Positions 8,182 to 17,495 are shown, counted from the stretch's first letter. The stretch: 64,000 bases of DNA from CAUZIB01 sp963663925 (GCA_965237405.1 OZ250139.1:1426001-1490000); one strand, 5' to 3'. Translations and numbers: made by a program. Notes: a model not told the origin generated them from the letters alone.

Positions 8182-8307
8182 GGCTACACCTTTTAATAAA
8201 TGGTTAACCCGATAATTAGGTTTAACCCTTTCTCTTTACAAGGTGCAAGTAGGGTGCAATATCGCCTCTGTTGGGAAGTGACTACCCACACCGATCAACG
8301 ATGCCGT

Positions 8308-8336
8308 AGCCTACCGACGAACAGCGGGTGATTCAA
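8308..8336 (-). promoter_or_regulatory. Dispersed promoter repeat (P) upstream of the MaoC gene
   Basis: Minus strand TTGAAT (8331-8336), 17 bp, TAGGCT (8308-8313); 127 bp before the start codon at 8181. Confidence 0.65.
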
Positions 8337-8406
8337 CAGGCACCGTAGGTCATTCTGTGACCCATGTGTGACATCCGTTCTGGGCCACCATTGCTACACT
8401 TATGGC

Positions 8407-8763
8407 ATGCTCTCGGATTTGATTGTTCTCGACAGCGTTGATGCACTCGAACGTGTCATCGTGGCATCAGAGGAACGCTTAATCTTGTTGTTCAAGCACA
8501 GTGTAACGTGCGGCACCAGTGCGCAAGCCCACGATGAACTTGTGGCACATCTCAGTGAAGGCAGACACGCCACCCAACACGCCATCGTCACCGTGCAGAC
8601 CCATCAGGATGTTTCAGATGCAGTGGCAACGCGCTTGAATGTGAGGCATGAAACACCGCAGGCACTATTAATTCAAAAAGGACGTGTGGTGTGGGAGGCT
8701 TCTCACTTCCGTGTCACCGCCGACACAATTAAGGATGCTATCGAGCGGCACTCCTCTTCGTAG
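8407..8763 (+). CDS. Bacilliredoxin-like (YtxJ/BrxC, DUF2847) protein
   Basis: 118 residues from the ATG at 8407 (the frame opens at a GTG at 8368, but homologues begin about 35 residues before the active site, favouring 8407). Thioredoxin-fold protein with LILLFKHSVTCGTSAQAHDE, aligning with the TCPIS active-site region of BrxC; here the motif is TCGTS, keeping the single Cys. ETPQALLIQKGRVVWEASHF matches the cis-Pro strand and C-terminal strand. BrxC removes bacillithiol from proteins or acts as a monothiol reductase; no bacillithiol synthesis gene is in view. No strong ribosome-binding site. The divergent P repeat at 8308 reads the other way. Confidence 0.8.
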   Translation: MLSDLIVLDSVDALERVIVASEERLILLFKHSVTCGTSAQAHDELVAHLSEGRHATQHAIVTVQTHQDVSDAVATRLNVRHETPQALLIQKGRVVWEASHFRVTADTIKDAIERHSSS

Positions 8764-8801
8764 TAATTCCGCAACCTAGTATCACGAAAAACGTAAGACA
8801 G

Positions 8802-10239
8802 GGGGATGTCCCACTGACTGTTGAAAATTGAAGCGGCGGCTCCTCACTGCTCGTGATACACGAGTGGTGGGCAACCCGAGGCGACACGCCTCACAGCAAA
8901 GGAGCCGCCATGAAGAAGTCTCGCACAGTCCGTCCGACCGCCGGTGTTGAATCTCCGACCACGCGTCGGCTGCCGCTCGTCGAGTTGCTGATTGACACCG
9001 AAGCGGAGCTGTTCGACCTTGCGGTGCGGTCGGGATTGCAGGTCCTGGACGCCATGCTCGAGGAGGATCGGACGGCGATCTGCGGGCCGCGCTACGCGCA
9101 CCAAGCCGACCGCACGGCGTCGCGGGCCGGGACGGTGGCCAGTACCGTCGTCCTCGGGGGGCGGAAGGTATCGATCCGCCGCCCCCGGGTCCGCTCGGGG
9201 CGCCAGGAGGTGCCGCTCCCGACCTTCCAGACGATGGCCCAGACCGATCCACTGCGGCGGCGCACCGTCGAGCAGCTGTTGGTCGGCGTGAGCACCCGAG
9301 GCTATGCCCGGAGTCTGGAGCCGCTTCCGGCCGACATCCCCAGCCGCAGTGTGAGTAAGAGCGCCGTCAGCCGCCGGTTTGTCGCCAAGACCGCCTCGCA
9401 GCTGGCCGCGTGGCAGGCGACGCCCCTCGACGAGCTGGATCTGGTCGGTCTCCTGCTCGACGGTGTCCACATCGGCGAGCACTGTGTGGTCGTCGCGTTG
9501 GGGATCGGCGTCGACGGCACAAAGCACGCCCTCGGGCTCTGGGAAGGTTCGACGGAGAACGCGACCGTCTGTCAGAGCCTGCTCGCCAACCTCCAGAGTC
9601 GTGGCCTGCGCACCGATCGGAGCATCCTCGTGATGCTCGATGGGTCGAAGGCGCTACGGGCGGCGGTCACGGCGGTGTTCGGGCGTGCCGCGCTGGTGCA
9701 GCGCTGCCAAATCCACAAGACCCGCAACATCCTCGACCATCTGCCGGAGCGTCAGCGGCCCTGGGTACTGGCGATCCTCAAGCGCGCCTATCAGAGCGAG
9801 GACGTCAAGACCGCGACGCGGTTGCTGCGACACCTCGCCCGCCGTCTCGACCAGGAGCATCCCTGCGCGGCGGCCAGTGTGCGCGAAGGGCTCGAGGAGA
9901 CGGTGACCGTGCTGACGCTTGGCCTCTCGCCGCGTCTCCAGCGCTCGCTGGCCACGACCAACGCCGCCGAGAGCCTCATCAGCAGGACCCGCCACGTCAA
10001 ACGCAACGTGAAGCGCTGGCGGGGCGGCCAGATGATGCTGCGCTGGGTCGCCGCCGGCGTCCTCGAAGCGGCCAAGGGGTTCCGGCGCCTGAAGGGACGT
10101 GCTGATATGCCGCAACTGATCGCGGCCCTCCGCGCCCGAGATCAGCGCCTCGGCCTCGGAGACGCTACGGAGGTGCAGCAGGTCGCGTAGAATCTCACCC
10201 GAGCCGCCGCCGAATTCCAACAGCGGCCGGGACATCCCC
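8802..10239 (+). mobile_element. IS256-family insertion sequence, copy 2 (1438 bp)
   Basis: Same ends and length as copy 1, flanked by a different 8-bp duplication, TAAGACAG (8794-8801 and 10240-10247). It inserted in intergenic DNA downstream of the bacilliredoxin-like gene. Copies 1 and 2 point the same way and bracket 2.2 kb, but each has its own matched target duplication. Confidence 0.95.
8910..10190 (+). CDS. IS256-family transposase (copy 2)
   Basis: 426 residues from the ATG at 8910 with AAGGAG upstream. Identical to copy 1 except Glu for Ala early in the protein (ELLIDTEAEL versus ELLIDTAAEL). DDE residues are all present (LLLDGVHIG, VMLDGSKAL, NAAESL). Frame intact. Confidence 0.93.
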   Translation: MKKSRTVRPTAGVESPTTRRLPLVELLIDTEAELFDLAVRSGLQVLDAMLEEDRTAICGPRYAHQADRTASRAGTVASTVVLGGRKVSIRRPRVRSGRQEVPLPTFQTMAQTDPLRRRTVEQLLVGVSTRGYARSLEPLPADIPSRSVSKSAVSRRFVAKTASQLAAWQATPLDELDLVGLLLDGVHIGEHCVVVALGIGVDGTKHALGLWEGSTENATVCQSLLANLQSRGLRTDRSILVMLDGSKALRAAVTAVFGRAALVQRCQIHKTRNILDHLPERQRPWVLAILKRAYQSEDVKTATRLLRHLARRLDQEHPCAAASVREGLEETVTVLTLGLSPRLQRSLATTNAAESLISRTRHVKRNVKRWRGGQMMLRWVAAGVLEAAKGFRRLKGRADMPQLIAALRARDQRLGLGDATEVQQVA

Positions 10240-10366
10240 TAAGACAGACACGCTATGGGTATGTTCCAATTCAGTCCAATGATTGGGTCATCCGTGCGTA
10301 CGTGTGACCACGCAGGACACTTTCTGTCAATAAAGACAGGGCGTGACCATCTGTGGCTAGTGATTT

Positions 10367-10414
10367 CACATGATTCTTAATCTGCGGGTTTGAGGTTCGA
10401 GTCACCGGCAGCTC
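10367..10414 (+). other. tRNA-like 3' half (Lys-CTT-like) fused to a dispersed repeat
   Basis: GATTCTTAATC has the shape of a tRNA anticodon loop (TTCTTAA, anticodon CTT), and GAGGTTCGAGTCACC that of a T arm, at normal spacing. The stems are imperfect and there is no D arm or acceptor 5' strand, so this is a remnant, not a tRNA gene. Where CCA should follow, the sequence runs straight into TCAACGGGGACGGGGGTTA, the core of the dispersed promoter repeat. Confidence 0.4.
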
Positions 10415-10470
10415 AACGGGGACGGGGGTTAGTCACGCGGGTTGGAGGCGTCCCTCGCGCAGGCTCAAGT
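10412..10470 (-). repeat. Dispersed promoter repeat, upstream block only
   Basis: Minus strand GGGACGCCTCCAACCCGCGT, then CCCCCGTCCCCGTTGAGC. The copy stops at the -35 hexamer; the spacer and -10 are replaced by the tRNA-like fragment. Confidence 0.6.
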
Positions 10471-10490
10471 TGACAATGCCTAAGCTCGGG

Positions 10491-11939
10491 CTAGGTGCCG
10501 CAGAAAGTTTCATGGACGATTTCTTCTGGTCGCGGTGGCGTTTCGAGATCAGCGTATTCGGCCTGGTCAGCGTAGGGCGCAGCTAGCGCATCGACGAGAC
10601 GGTGGAATGGGGCAAAGTTGCCACCATAGGCGCTCTGTATGGCTTGCTCGACGCGGTGATTGCGCGGGATTAAGATCGGGTTGGCAGCGCACATGTCGGC
10701 GAGGTGCTTGGTGGGGTCGGCTTCGCTACGCCATTTAACGAACCATTCCTTAAAAGGCTCACTGCTGGAAAACATCGCAGTAAGCGTTTTAGAGTCCTCT
10801 CCGCCGGCGACACGTGTGAGGTTGCGGAAAAAGAGAGTGAAATCGACCTCTTGGGCGCCCAGTAGATCGAGACACTCCTTGATGAGCTCGACTGGTCCCT
10901 CAGGTGGGAGGCCGAACTTGGCGCTGAAGCGTGCGATGTATTGGCCGTCGAATCGCTCAGGATATCTAGAGAGAGCGGCTTCGGCGATCTTGGTCGATTT
11001 TCCAGGATCTTCAGACAACAATGGCAGCAGGGTTTCCGCGAAACGGGTAAGGTTCCAGAGCCCGATGTCAGGCTGGTTACCCCAGGCATAGCGCGCACCC
11101 AAGTCGATGGAACTGAAGACGCACTGAGAGTGGAAGGCGTCCATGAACGCGCACGGGCCATAGTCGATCGTTTCCCCAGAAATGGCGGTATTGTCCGTGT
11201 TCATTACACCGTGGATGAAGCCGAGAGACATCCACTGGGCAATCAGATCCGCTTGGGCAACCGCGACCGACTCTAACAAAGCCACATAAGAATCTGGCGC
11301 TTCGCCGGCGTTCGGGTAGTGCCGGGCAATGGCATGATCGGCGAGCAGTCGCAGGGCATCGATATCGTTGCGTGCTAGAAAATACTGAAAAGTCCCGACG
11401 CGAATGTGACTTGCAGCAACGCGGGTGAACACAGCGCCGAGGAGCGATCCTTCTTGGCGCATTACTCTTTCGCCGGTGGTAACAGCGGCGAGCGCCCGGG
11501 TCGTGGGAACCCCGAGCGCGACCATGGCTTCGCTGACAATGTATTCGCGGATCACCGGGCCGAGCGCAGATTTTCCATCGCCACCACGTGAGAATGGAGT
11601 GCGCCCTGAGCCCTTCAACTGCAGATCGTAACGTACGCCGTCGGTGTCGATGACTTCGCCGATCAGAATGGCTCGGCCGTCTCCAAGTTGTGGCGCGAAT
11701 CCACCGAACTGGTGGCCAGCGTAGGCTTGTGCAATCGGCTCGGCACCCTCGGGAATCGCGTTGCCCGCGAGCATCGCGACGCCGTCAGCTGATTTCAGCC
11801 AGTCGGTGTCGATCGAAAGCTTTACCGCTAGTTCGCGGTTGAGGCGGATGAGCTTCGGTTCCGGAACACAGGCGGGTTTCTGTTTCGCGAAGAAACGTTC
11901 TGGTAGCTTGGCGTAGGTGTTGTCAAAGGGAATCTTCAT
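10491..11939 (-). CDS. selO: Protein adenylyltransferase SelO (YdiU/UPF0061)
   Basis: 482 residues, normal length for SelO, a kinase-fold pseudokinase that transfers AMP to Ser/Thr/Tyr of proteins and is linked to redox stress. Clear family blocks: YAGHQFGGFAPQLGDGRAIL, DLQLKGSGRTPFSRGGDGKS, ALGPVIREYIVSEAMVALGV, FIHGVMNTDNTAISG and IDYGPCAFMD, ending in the typical FCGT-stop. The C-terminal Cys that is selenocysteine in some eukaryotes is present as C in FCGT. Cytosolic. A candidate promoter (minus TTGACA 11997-12002, TAGCCT 11972-11977, 19-bp spacer) lies just upstream. Start supported by MKIPFDNTY matching family N-termini. Confidence 0.95.
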   Translation of the reverse strand: MKIPFDNTYAKLPERFFAKQKPACVPEPKLIRLNRELAVKLSIDTDWLKSADGVAMLAGNAIPEGAEPIAQAYAGHQFGGFAPQLGDGRAILIGEVIDTDGVRYDLQLKGSGRTPFSRGGDGKSALGPVIREYIVSEAMVALGVPTTRALAAVTTGERVMRQEGSLLGAVFTRVAASHIRVGTFQYFLARNDIDALRLLADHAIARHYPNAGEAPDSYVALLESVAVAQADLIAQWMSLGFIHGVMNTDNTAISGETIDYGPCAFMDAFHSQCVFSSIDLGARYAWGNQPDIGLWNLTRFAETLLPLLSEDPGKSTKIAEAALSRYPERFDGQYIARFSAKFGLPPEGPVELIKECLDLLGAQEVDFTLFFRNLTRVAGGEDSKTLTAMFSSSEPFKEWFVKWRSEADPTKHLADMCAANPILIPRNHRVEQAIQSAYGGNFAPFHRLVDALAAPYADQAEYADLETPPRPEEIVHETFCGT

Positions 11940-12146
11940 TGAACCATGTACTTGAGGTCGGAGGTATTGTCAGGCTAGCAACCACGCAGCCGGCACTGTC
12001 AAGTTGATGAGAAGAGGACGTGACGAGCCACCTCGGACCATAATTTCGTAGCAGAAACGTGCCAGTACTAGGTCACCTAAATTAGCATCATCCGCTGGAT
12101 TTTCGAGAAACGCTTGTTCAATGGATCAACCGGATCAATGTTGGGA

Positions 12147-14606
12147 TTAACGGTTTCGAAACAGGTCGCTCTGCACGACCTGATGAATCATTGTCCGGAC
12201 GGGATATCCGCTGTCGCTCAACTCCGTCACAATCCGCTCCACTTCGTCCCGGTCTGTAAACTCAATCTCTGCCCCAGTCGCATAGACGAGCAACTGCGAG
12301 GTGAAGTGCCGCGCCACCTGCTCAACTTCGTGCTCAAGCAACAACCGCTTGTACTCCTCGATGCCGGCGAAGGCGTCGCCCGCCGACGTGACGCCGCTCG
12401 GGTCGACTGCCGGCCCTTCGGTGTAGGGCGCGGGTTTCGTACGTCCGTCCACCTCGATCTCGCCACCCGAGACCCGATAGGTCGTGCGGAAGCCACCAAT
12501 CGGGTTAAACGACTCAAGGGCAAACCCCGGCGGGTCAATCGCCCGATGACAACTCGCACACACCGGACTCGAGCGATGCGCCTCCAGCTGCTCACGAATT
12601 GTCGTCGTTCCCCGCGTGTCCGGCTCCAACCCCGCCACATTCCCCGGCGCCGGCGGCACCGGCTGCCCCAATAAATTGGCCAGCACAAAGTTCCCTCGCG
12701 GCACCGGGGACGTCGTCGTTCCGTTGGCGGTGATCTTGAGCACGCTCGCTTGGGTTAGGAGCCCCCCGCGCGGACTGTCGGCCGGTAACGTCACCTTCCG
12801 CATGTGCTGTCCCTCGACACCCGGCAGATCGTAGTGCTCCGCCAACGACCGATTCACAAACGTAAAGTCGGCACTGATCAGGTGCTCCACGCCACGGTCC
12901 TCGGCAATCAGCTCGGCCAAGAACAACTCGGTCTCGCGTTCCATCGCCTGCCCCAACCGGTCACTGTACTCGGGATACAGACCCCTGTCGGGCGCCGTTG
13001 CCCGCAGCTCATAAAGTCGAAATGCTTGCCCCGCAAAATCCTCGACAAATCGCGCACTTTTCGCATCGTCCAGCATCCGGTCGACCTGCTGCCGGAGTAC
13101 CGTCGCGTCCGACAGCTGACCCGCCCGAGCCACCTCCAATAATTCAGCATCCGGCATACTCCGCCACAGGAAGTAGGACAACCGTGATGCCAGCGCAAAG
13201 TTGTCAAGCTGGCCAGGCGCACCCGCCTGAAAGAGAAACGCCCGCGCACTGAGAATTGCGCGGAGTGGGACACGGACTGCGTCCAGGAACGGCCGCCCCT
13301 CGACCAGTAGTGGCTCGGCCAGACTGGTATAAAACTCCAGCTCACCCGCCTCCAGCGGCCGGCGGAATGCGCGCGGGGCAACCGCGGCCACAATGTCGAC
13401 CATATGGTCGTAAGGGTCCTTCGTGAGGTGGATCGCATCAGCGTCGTCGAACTCGACGCCGGTGAGCAGCTGTCGGGTGCTCTCCGGGGGCCACGCATCA
13501 AACAGCGGCCCCTCAATAGTCAGTGACTGCATCGCAACGCCTTCGCCCTTGTAGTCCTTGACCACATCGGCGAAGCCCTGGGTCGAATCTATCGGAAAGG
13601 GGAACGTTGCAATCCCCGGCGCCAGATCCAGGTCGGCCACCGAGGGACTGATGAGGTCGCCCGGACGGAGAAACGGGGTGACCTCGACCGTCCGGGGCAC
13701 GTCACCCACCAGGTCAAACGACCCGAGTAATTCATCCAAGGACGCAGCCGCGCCCGCCTTGATGCCGCGGTACAGACTCACCGTCACCGGCGTGTACGCC
13801 TGGTAGGGATAAGCGTCGAGCGTGACGTGATAGCGGCCTGGAGCAGGCACGTGGAACCCTTCTTGCTCGGAATGAAATGTATACGTCGAGCCAAAGTCGA
13901 AGAACGCCACATAGGAGTCGTCCAACTGCTTGACGATCCCAAGGCCCAGGGCTTTCGCTCTGCTGATAAAATAGAGATACTGAGATTTTGCGTAATCGAT
14001 CTCGTGTCGGACGGTCGCCGGACGGGGGCCGAGCATAATCGCCGCATCAAGAGCCCTGTCGGCCACGTCTAGATAGCTCCGCACGTGCAGCGCCGAAAAC
14101 CCCTGATGTGCCGCCACCGTATCGAACCCACCCGAATCGGCTTCCGCTGGTAACAACTGACTAAACTCCAGCGCCAGGGCAGGGTCAATCCCCAGTAAGT
14201 CCTGGATGGTGTACTGGTATTCCAGCCGCGTCAGCCGACGAAGAGGCGTCCGCTGCCCCGCTCGGGCGACCAGATTCGCGTCCACCAACGCGGACTTCAC
14301 CGCTCCAAGGGCCCTCTCGACCACCGCCGCGTCGGGCCGCGGCATCGCTGGCGGTGGCATTTCCCCCTGCTCGACCCGCTCAACAATGCGGGCCCACGTC
14401 TGAAACGTCTCCCGATCAGTCAGGTCGAAGCCCAGGCGATTCAGGTTGAGCGGGGTCACCGTGCGGTCGCCGTGGCAACTGAGGCACGACGTCTCGACGA
14501 GGGGCGTCACCTCCGCTTCGAACGACTGGGCGAAGGCATCGCTCGACACGAGTCCTCCAATCGCAAACGCCACGATGACCAGCCACACTCGATCCATGAA
14601 TTCCAC
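12147..14606 (-). CDS. Exported DUF1592/cytochrome-c domain protein (Planctomycete-type)
   Basis: 819 residues. GTG start at 14606 has AGGAG eight bases upstream; the ATG three codons later is too far from it. Signal peptide (VWLVIVAFAIGGLVSSDAFA), one N-terminal haem c motif (CLSCHGD), then the DUF1587/DUF1592/DUF1588/DUF1585 series: TRLEYQYTIQDLLGIDP, LASRLSYFLWRSMPDAELLE, GGLLTQASVLKITANGTTTS, SSPVCASCHRAIDPPGFALE (a second CxxCH) and a C-terminal VRTMIHQVVQSDLF. Members are periplasmic and usually paired with DUF1552 proteins in Acidobacteria and Planctomycetes; activity unknown, presumed redox. No DUF1552 partner is adjacent. A P-type promoter lies at 14754-14785. Confidence 0.92.
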   Translation of the reverse strand: MEFMDRVWLVIVAFAIGGLVSSDAFAQSFEAEVTPLVETSCLSCHGDRTVTPLNLNRLGFDLTDRETFQTWARIVERVEQGEMPPPAMPRPDAAVVERALGAVKSALVDANLVARAGQRTPLRRLTRLEYQYTIQDLLGIDPALALEFSQLLPAEADSGGFDTVAAHQGFSALHVRSYLDVADRALDAAIMLGPRPATVRHEIDYAKSQYLYFISRAKALGLGIVKQLDDSYVAFFDFGSTYTFHSEQEGFHVPAPGRYHVTLDAYPYQAYTPVTVSLYRGIKAGAAASLDELLGSFDLVGDVPRTVEVTPFLRPGDLISPSVADLDLAPGIATFPFPIDSTQGFADVVKDYKGEGVAMQSLTIEGPLFDAWPPESTRQLLTGVEFDDADAIHLTKDPYDHMVDIVAAVAPRAFRRPLEAGELEFYTSLAEPLLVEGRPFLDAVRVPLRAILSARAFLFQAGAPGQLDNFALASRLSYFLWRSMPDAELLEVARAGQLSDATVLRQQVDRMLDDAKSARFVEDFAGQAFRLYELRATAPDRGLYPEYSDRLGQAMERETELFLAELIAEDRGVEHLISADFTFVNRSLAEHYDLPGVEGQHMRKVTLPADSPRGGLLTQASVLKITANGTTTSPVPRGNFVLANLLGQPVPPAPGNVAGLEPDTRGTTTIREQLEAHRSSPVCASCHRAIDPPGFALESFNPIGGFRTTYRVSGGEIEVDGRTKPAPYTEGPAVDPSGVTSAGDAFAGIEEYKRLLLEHEVEQVARHFTSQLLVYATGAEIEFTDRDEVERIVTELSDSGYPVRTMIHQVVQSDLFRNR

Positions 14607-14753
14607 TACTTATTCTCCTATTCCTAACCAATCCATGTATCGAACAACCAATCACGCAGTGATCGGACAGTTCCCACCCACGGCCGCTTGGCGCATTACG
14701 GCATACGGAACGCGTCGCCGAACGAGAACGTCACGTCGAGTTGTCACATAACT

Positions 14754-14830
14754 AACCTACCGCCGCCAGGTCGGGCGGTTTTCAACGGGGACGGGGGTTA
14801 CGGCTAACGCGGGTGCGCCGGTTCGTTCAA
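14754..14830 (-). promoter_or_regulatory. Dispersed promoter repeat (P) upstream of the DUF1592 gene
   Basis: Minus strand upstream block (CACCCGCGTTAGCCGTAA, CCCCCGTCCCCG), TTGAAA (14780-14785), TAGGTT (14754-14759). The spacer is about 20 bp because of an extra A-run; shifting the -35 to GAAAAC gives 17. 148 bp before the GTG. The rest of 14831-15082 holds a module D fragment (14906-14932) and no gene. Confidence 0.55.
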
Positions 14831-14905
14831 CGTCAACGTCACAGTGCCGATACGACTTCACGCAGCCTTAACCCGCGTGCGAATCGGCGGTATCCAAAGG
14901 GCCTC

Positions 14906-14932
14906 CATTCCCCTTGGGGACGCCACTTAATG
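14906..14932 (-). repeat. Dispersed repeat, module D fragment
   Basis: TTCCCCTTGGGGACGCCACT on the plus strand, as at 1875 and 4550. Confidence 0.5.
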
Positions 14933-15082
14933 TCGAAGCACTCCCGACAATAAGCCCGTGAGTGTGCCGGCACCCATTGGGGCTGCCCTACTTGGGGTCG
15001 CGGTCTACCTAACGGCGCGCGCCAGACCCAGGATCAGTGTTGCCCAGCAGTCAGACCGAGGGAAGCCAAGAAATTAATCAGG

Positions 15083-16114
15083 TCACCTCGTCACGGTTAT
15101 AGTGATGTCCCCTGGGATCTTTAGCATCGAGTCCGTAGCCCACGCGCGCACCGTGTACGTCCCGGGCTCATCGAACGTGACCGTTGCTTCAAAAACCGCC
15201 GAAGTGAGACCATCGCCCTCTAGACTAGTCGATTTACTAGCGGCCGCCGTCGTCGCTCCGAGCCGGCCCGACGGGGCACGTTCGGACCCTTCCTCCTCCA
15301 GGGCACGCTGATACCCACCCGGATTAAAGACTGCATCGGTCGGCCCACGGTAAACCACCCAAACCAGTGACAGACCATTACGCGGCGGATGGGGGCGACG
15401 ATACCACTGGATATTGTCTGGAATAGTGGGAAGGTTATCGGGGCGCCTAAGGGTTGGCAGTGGCTCCGGCCGATCGCGTTTTGGTAAGACCGGCGGCAGG
15501 TCATCATCAGCCAGACTAGCGGTAAGTGTGACCGGCTGCCCAACCCGGACACTGGTCGACGACGCCTCGGCAGTGACCGTAGGCGCGGTGTTGGCGTAGA
15601 GTATTTCCTGAGTGTGGCCTCGCCCCATACCCTGGTTCGACGTAATCGTCTGCACGTCGATCTCCCACTCCGGCTGCAACCATCCATACGCCTTCTGCTC
15701 ACTGCCGTTGTGGTCGAGTGTCCAGATCACGGCATCCCCGAAAGACGTCCCCATTGTCGCGGGAACTCTGACCTCGAACTGGGAGTGCTGCGTTCTAGGG
15801 TAGAAGTAGGTCGGCTGTCCACGGTCCTGTGTTTCCGGTGAGAAAAAGTTGTTGGGACCGATGGGGATAGAAGGCTGCTCGCGGTAATTCCGGTTGAGGT
15901 AGCCGAAGTGCAACGTAAAGCTGCCGTCGTCGTTGCGTATCCACCCTTCATAAATTGGTTGGACGTCCTGACCCGCATCGAACCGCTGTTGCGGCTGGGC
16001 AACGAGTGGCACATCCCTCGGGTTAACCTGCACAGCAGCCCACCCGGCCCCACCCAGCCCGAGAAGACACACGCACACCGAACCGATTATCGGTCTCAAA
16101 CAGAAGAACCTCAT
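15083..16114 (-). CDS. Exported protein with C-terminal Ig/PKD-like domain
   Basis: 343 residues from the ATG at 16114 (GGAGG nine bases upstream; the frame is open further). Signal peptide IIGSVCVCLLGLGGAGWA. The central part (YEGWIRNDDGSFTLHFGYLN, FRVP-type strands, TSFGDAVIWTLDHNGSEQKA) is a beta-rich family common in Acidobacteria-like genomes; I do not know its name. The C-terminal 160 residues (PTVTAEASSTSVRVGQPVTL... GTYTVRAWATDSM) resemble an Ig/PKD-like domain. It follows the cytochrome gene at 16221-17495 in the same orientation across a strong hairpin. Function unknown. Confidence 0.75.
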   Translation of the reverse strand: MRFFCLRPIIGSVCVCLLGLGGAGWAAVQVNPRDVPLVAQPQQRFDAGQDVQPIYEGWIRNDDGSFTLHFGYLNRNYREQPSIPIGPNNFFSPETQDRGQPTYFYPRTQHSQFEVRVPATMGTSFGDAVIWTLDHNGSEQKAYGWLQPEWEIDVQTITSNQGMGRGHTQEILYANTAPTVTAEASSTSVRVGQPVTLTASLADDDLPPVLPKRDRPEPLPTLRRPDNLPTIPDNIQWYRRPHPPRNGLSLVWVVYRGPTDAVFNPGGYQRALEEEGSERAPSGRLGATTAAASKSTSLEGDGLTSAVFEATVTFDEPGTYTVRAWATDSMLKIPGDITITVTR

Positions 16115-16161
16115 GGTTCTTTGCCTCCGCGCATCCAGATCTATGGCGACCTCGAATCGAA

Positions 16162-16194
16162 AGGCCCTCTGCGGAATCAATCCACAGAGGGCCT
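16162..16194 (-). terminator. Strong hairpin between two exported-protein genes
   Basis: Perfect 10-bp stem AGGCCCTCTG (16162-16171) / CAGAGGGCCT (16185-16194) with a 13-base loop, followed on the minus strand by TTTCGATT. It lies 27 bp after the stop of the upstream gene (16221) and before the start at 16114, so it probably ends or attenuates the upstream transcript. Confidence 0.65.
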
Positions 16195-16220
16195 ATTGGT
16201 TACCCAATGCGTCAATTGAC

Positions 16221-17495
16221 CTAATCGTTGGTCGAGCTCTTTACCTTCCTCGCCTCAAGCTCAGCCTCATAGTCCTCTTCGGTCAGGTCATACCAGCTGA
16301 CCCAGGCGAACGCCATCTCGTCTATCGTACGGTTGCCGCCACCGGCCCAGTTGTTAGCGTCCACGTTACCGCGGTGACCTGCCGAGTTATCGTGATAACT
16401 GATGACGTGCAACTTGGTTCTAGCCGGATAGATCGGCTGCACATCGTCCTCGTAGTTGTAGACGATATGCCAGTTGAAGTCGAAATTGGCGCAGCTGACC
16501 ATCTCGGTCGTCGAATCCGGATAGATCAACTCGAGGCACTGCCGTTTCCCGAGGGAGTGCATATGCGGCTGGAATCCGGTAAGTCGGCCCGGCAAATACA
16601 TCGTCGCATAACCATCGTGACGCGTGATCTGACCGGCAGGAATATCGAGCTCGCCCGCCTGACCCAGCTGCTTGGAATACAGAATGCGCTCCGGCGTCGT
16701 CCCAGCTGGGTAGAACTTAAGGCCGAGGTCAGTCTGGTCAATTACTTCCTCGCCGATCGAGTGGTAGTGGAAGTTGAACCGAATGCGCGACCCTCCTTCG
16801 AGAAGCTTGCCCGTCCCGTCCGGATAGGTATCGGCGTTCTTACCGACAGCGTACTCGTTGAGAAAGAAATCATTCGAGCTATCCTGCGCCGGTGCGTCCG
16901 GGTCAGTCACCGCGTAGGTCAGCGCGTGATGAACGACACGCAAATCTCCGGCCTTGGTCTGGATCGACTTGATGTAGCGGTCTTCGGCTAATCCAGATGG
17001 CACAATGTAGTCGCCCCACCAATCGCCGGCCTCTGGTAGAACCGTGTGCGGTAGCGACGTCACAATCCAGTCGGGCTCAATTGTCCAAGCGCCAAAATCA
17101 GGAAAATGCACCGGATCCGGCATGTCGGCAGGGTTACCCAACGGTGCACCGCCATCCACCCACCGCACGATCGTATCGATCTGCTGATCGCTCAGAGACC
17201 GGTCACCCTTGATTCGCTGCACCCCGACCTTCTGGTCGATGTGCCAGGGCGGCATTTCGCGCGCGAGCACCTTATTCTTAATCGAGCGCGCCCAGGGTCG
17301 GCTCTCCTGATAGGTCATCAGAGACATAGGCGCCATGTTGTCGGGCCGATGGCAAACTTGGCACGACTGCTGGAAGATCGGTACGACATCCTTGGCGAAC
17401 GTTGGAACATCGTCAGCCGCCCGAGCAGTCGCGACGCCGAACAAACCTAATACAGTGATCGCAAACACGAACAACCTGAGTGTGGCACGTTGCAT
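16221..17495 (-). CDS. Exported cytochrome c / copper type II monooxygenase-like protein
   Basis: 424 residues. Signal peptide (LRLFVFAITVLGLFGVATARA), an N-terminal haem c motif (CQVCHRPDNMAPMSLMTYQE), then a domain resembling the Cu-binding modules of ascorbate-dependent type II monooxygenases (PHM/DBH fold): VVHHALTYAV, IRFNFHYHSIG and GFQPHMHSLGKRQCLE supply the HH, HxH and HxH ligands. Similar CxxCH plus HH/HYH/HMH proteins are widespread in Acidobacteria and Planctomycetes; no substrate is known. Periplasmic. Hydroxylation or electron transfer is inference from the fold. Confidence 0.82.
   Translation of the reverse strand: MQRATLRLFVFAITVLGLFGVATARAADDVPTFAKDVVPIFQQSCQVCHRPDNMAPMSLMTYQESRPWARSIKNKVLAREMPPWHIDQKVGVQRIKGDRSLSDQQIDTIVRWVDGGAPLGNPADMPDPVHFPDFGAWTIEPDWIVTSLPHTVLPEAGDWWGDYIVPSGLAEDRYIKSIQTKAGDLRVVHHALTYAVTDPDAPAQDSSNDFFLNEYAVGKNADTYPDGTGKLLEGGSRIRFNFHYHSIGEEVIDQTDLGLKFYPAGTTPERILYSKQLGQAGELDIPAGQITRHDGYATMYLPGRLTGFQPHMHSLGKRQCLELIYPDSTTEMVSCANFDFNWHIVYNYEDDVQPIYPARTKLHVISYHDNSAGHRGNVDANNWAGGGNRTIDEMAFAWVSWYDLTEEDYEAELEARKVKSSTND

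Noticed and set aside
5124..10239. Composite transposon made of the two IS256 copies and the 2.2 kb between them
   Set aside because: Each IS has its own matched 8-bp duplication and the outer flanks differ (GCGCTTTC versus TAAGACAG), so they inserted separately.
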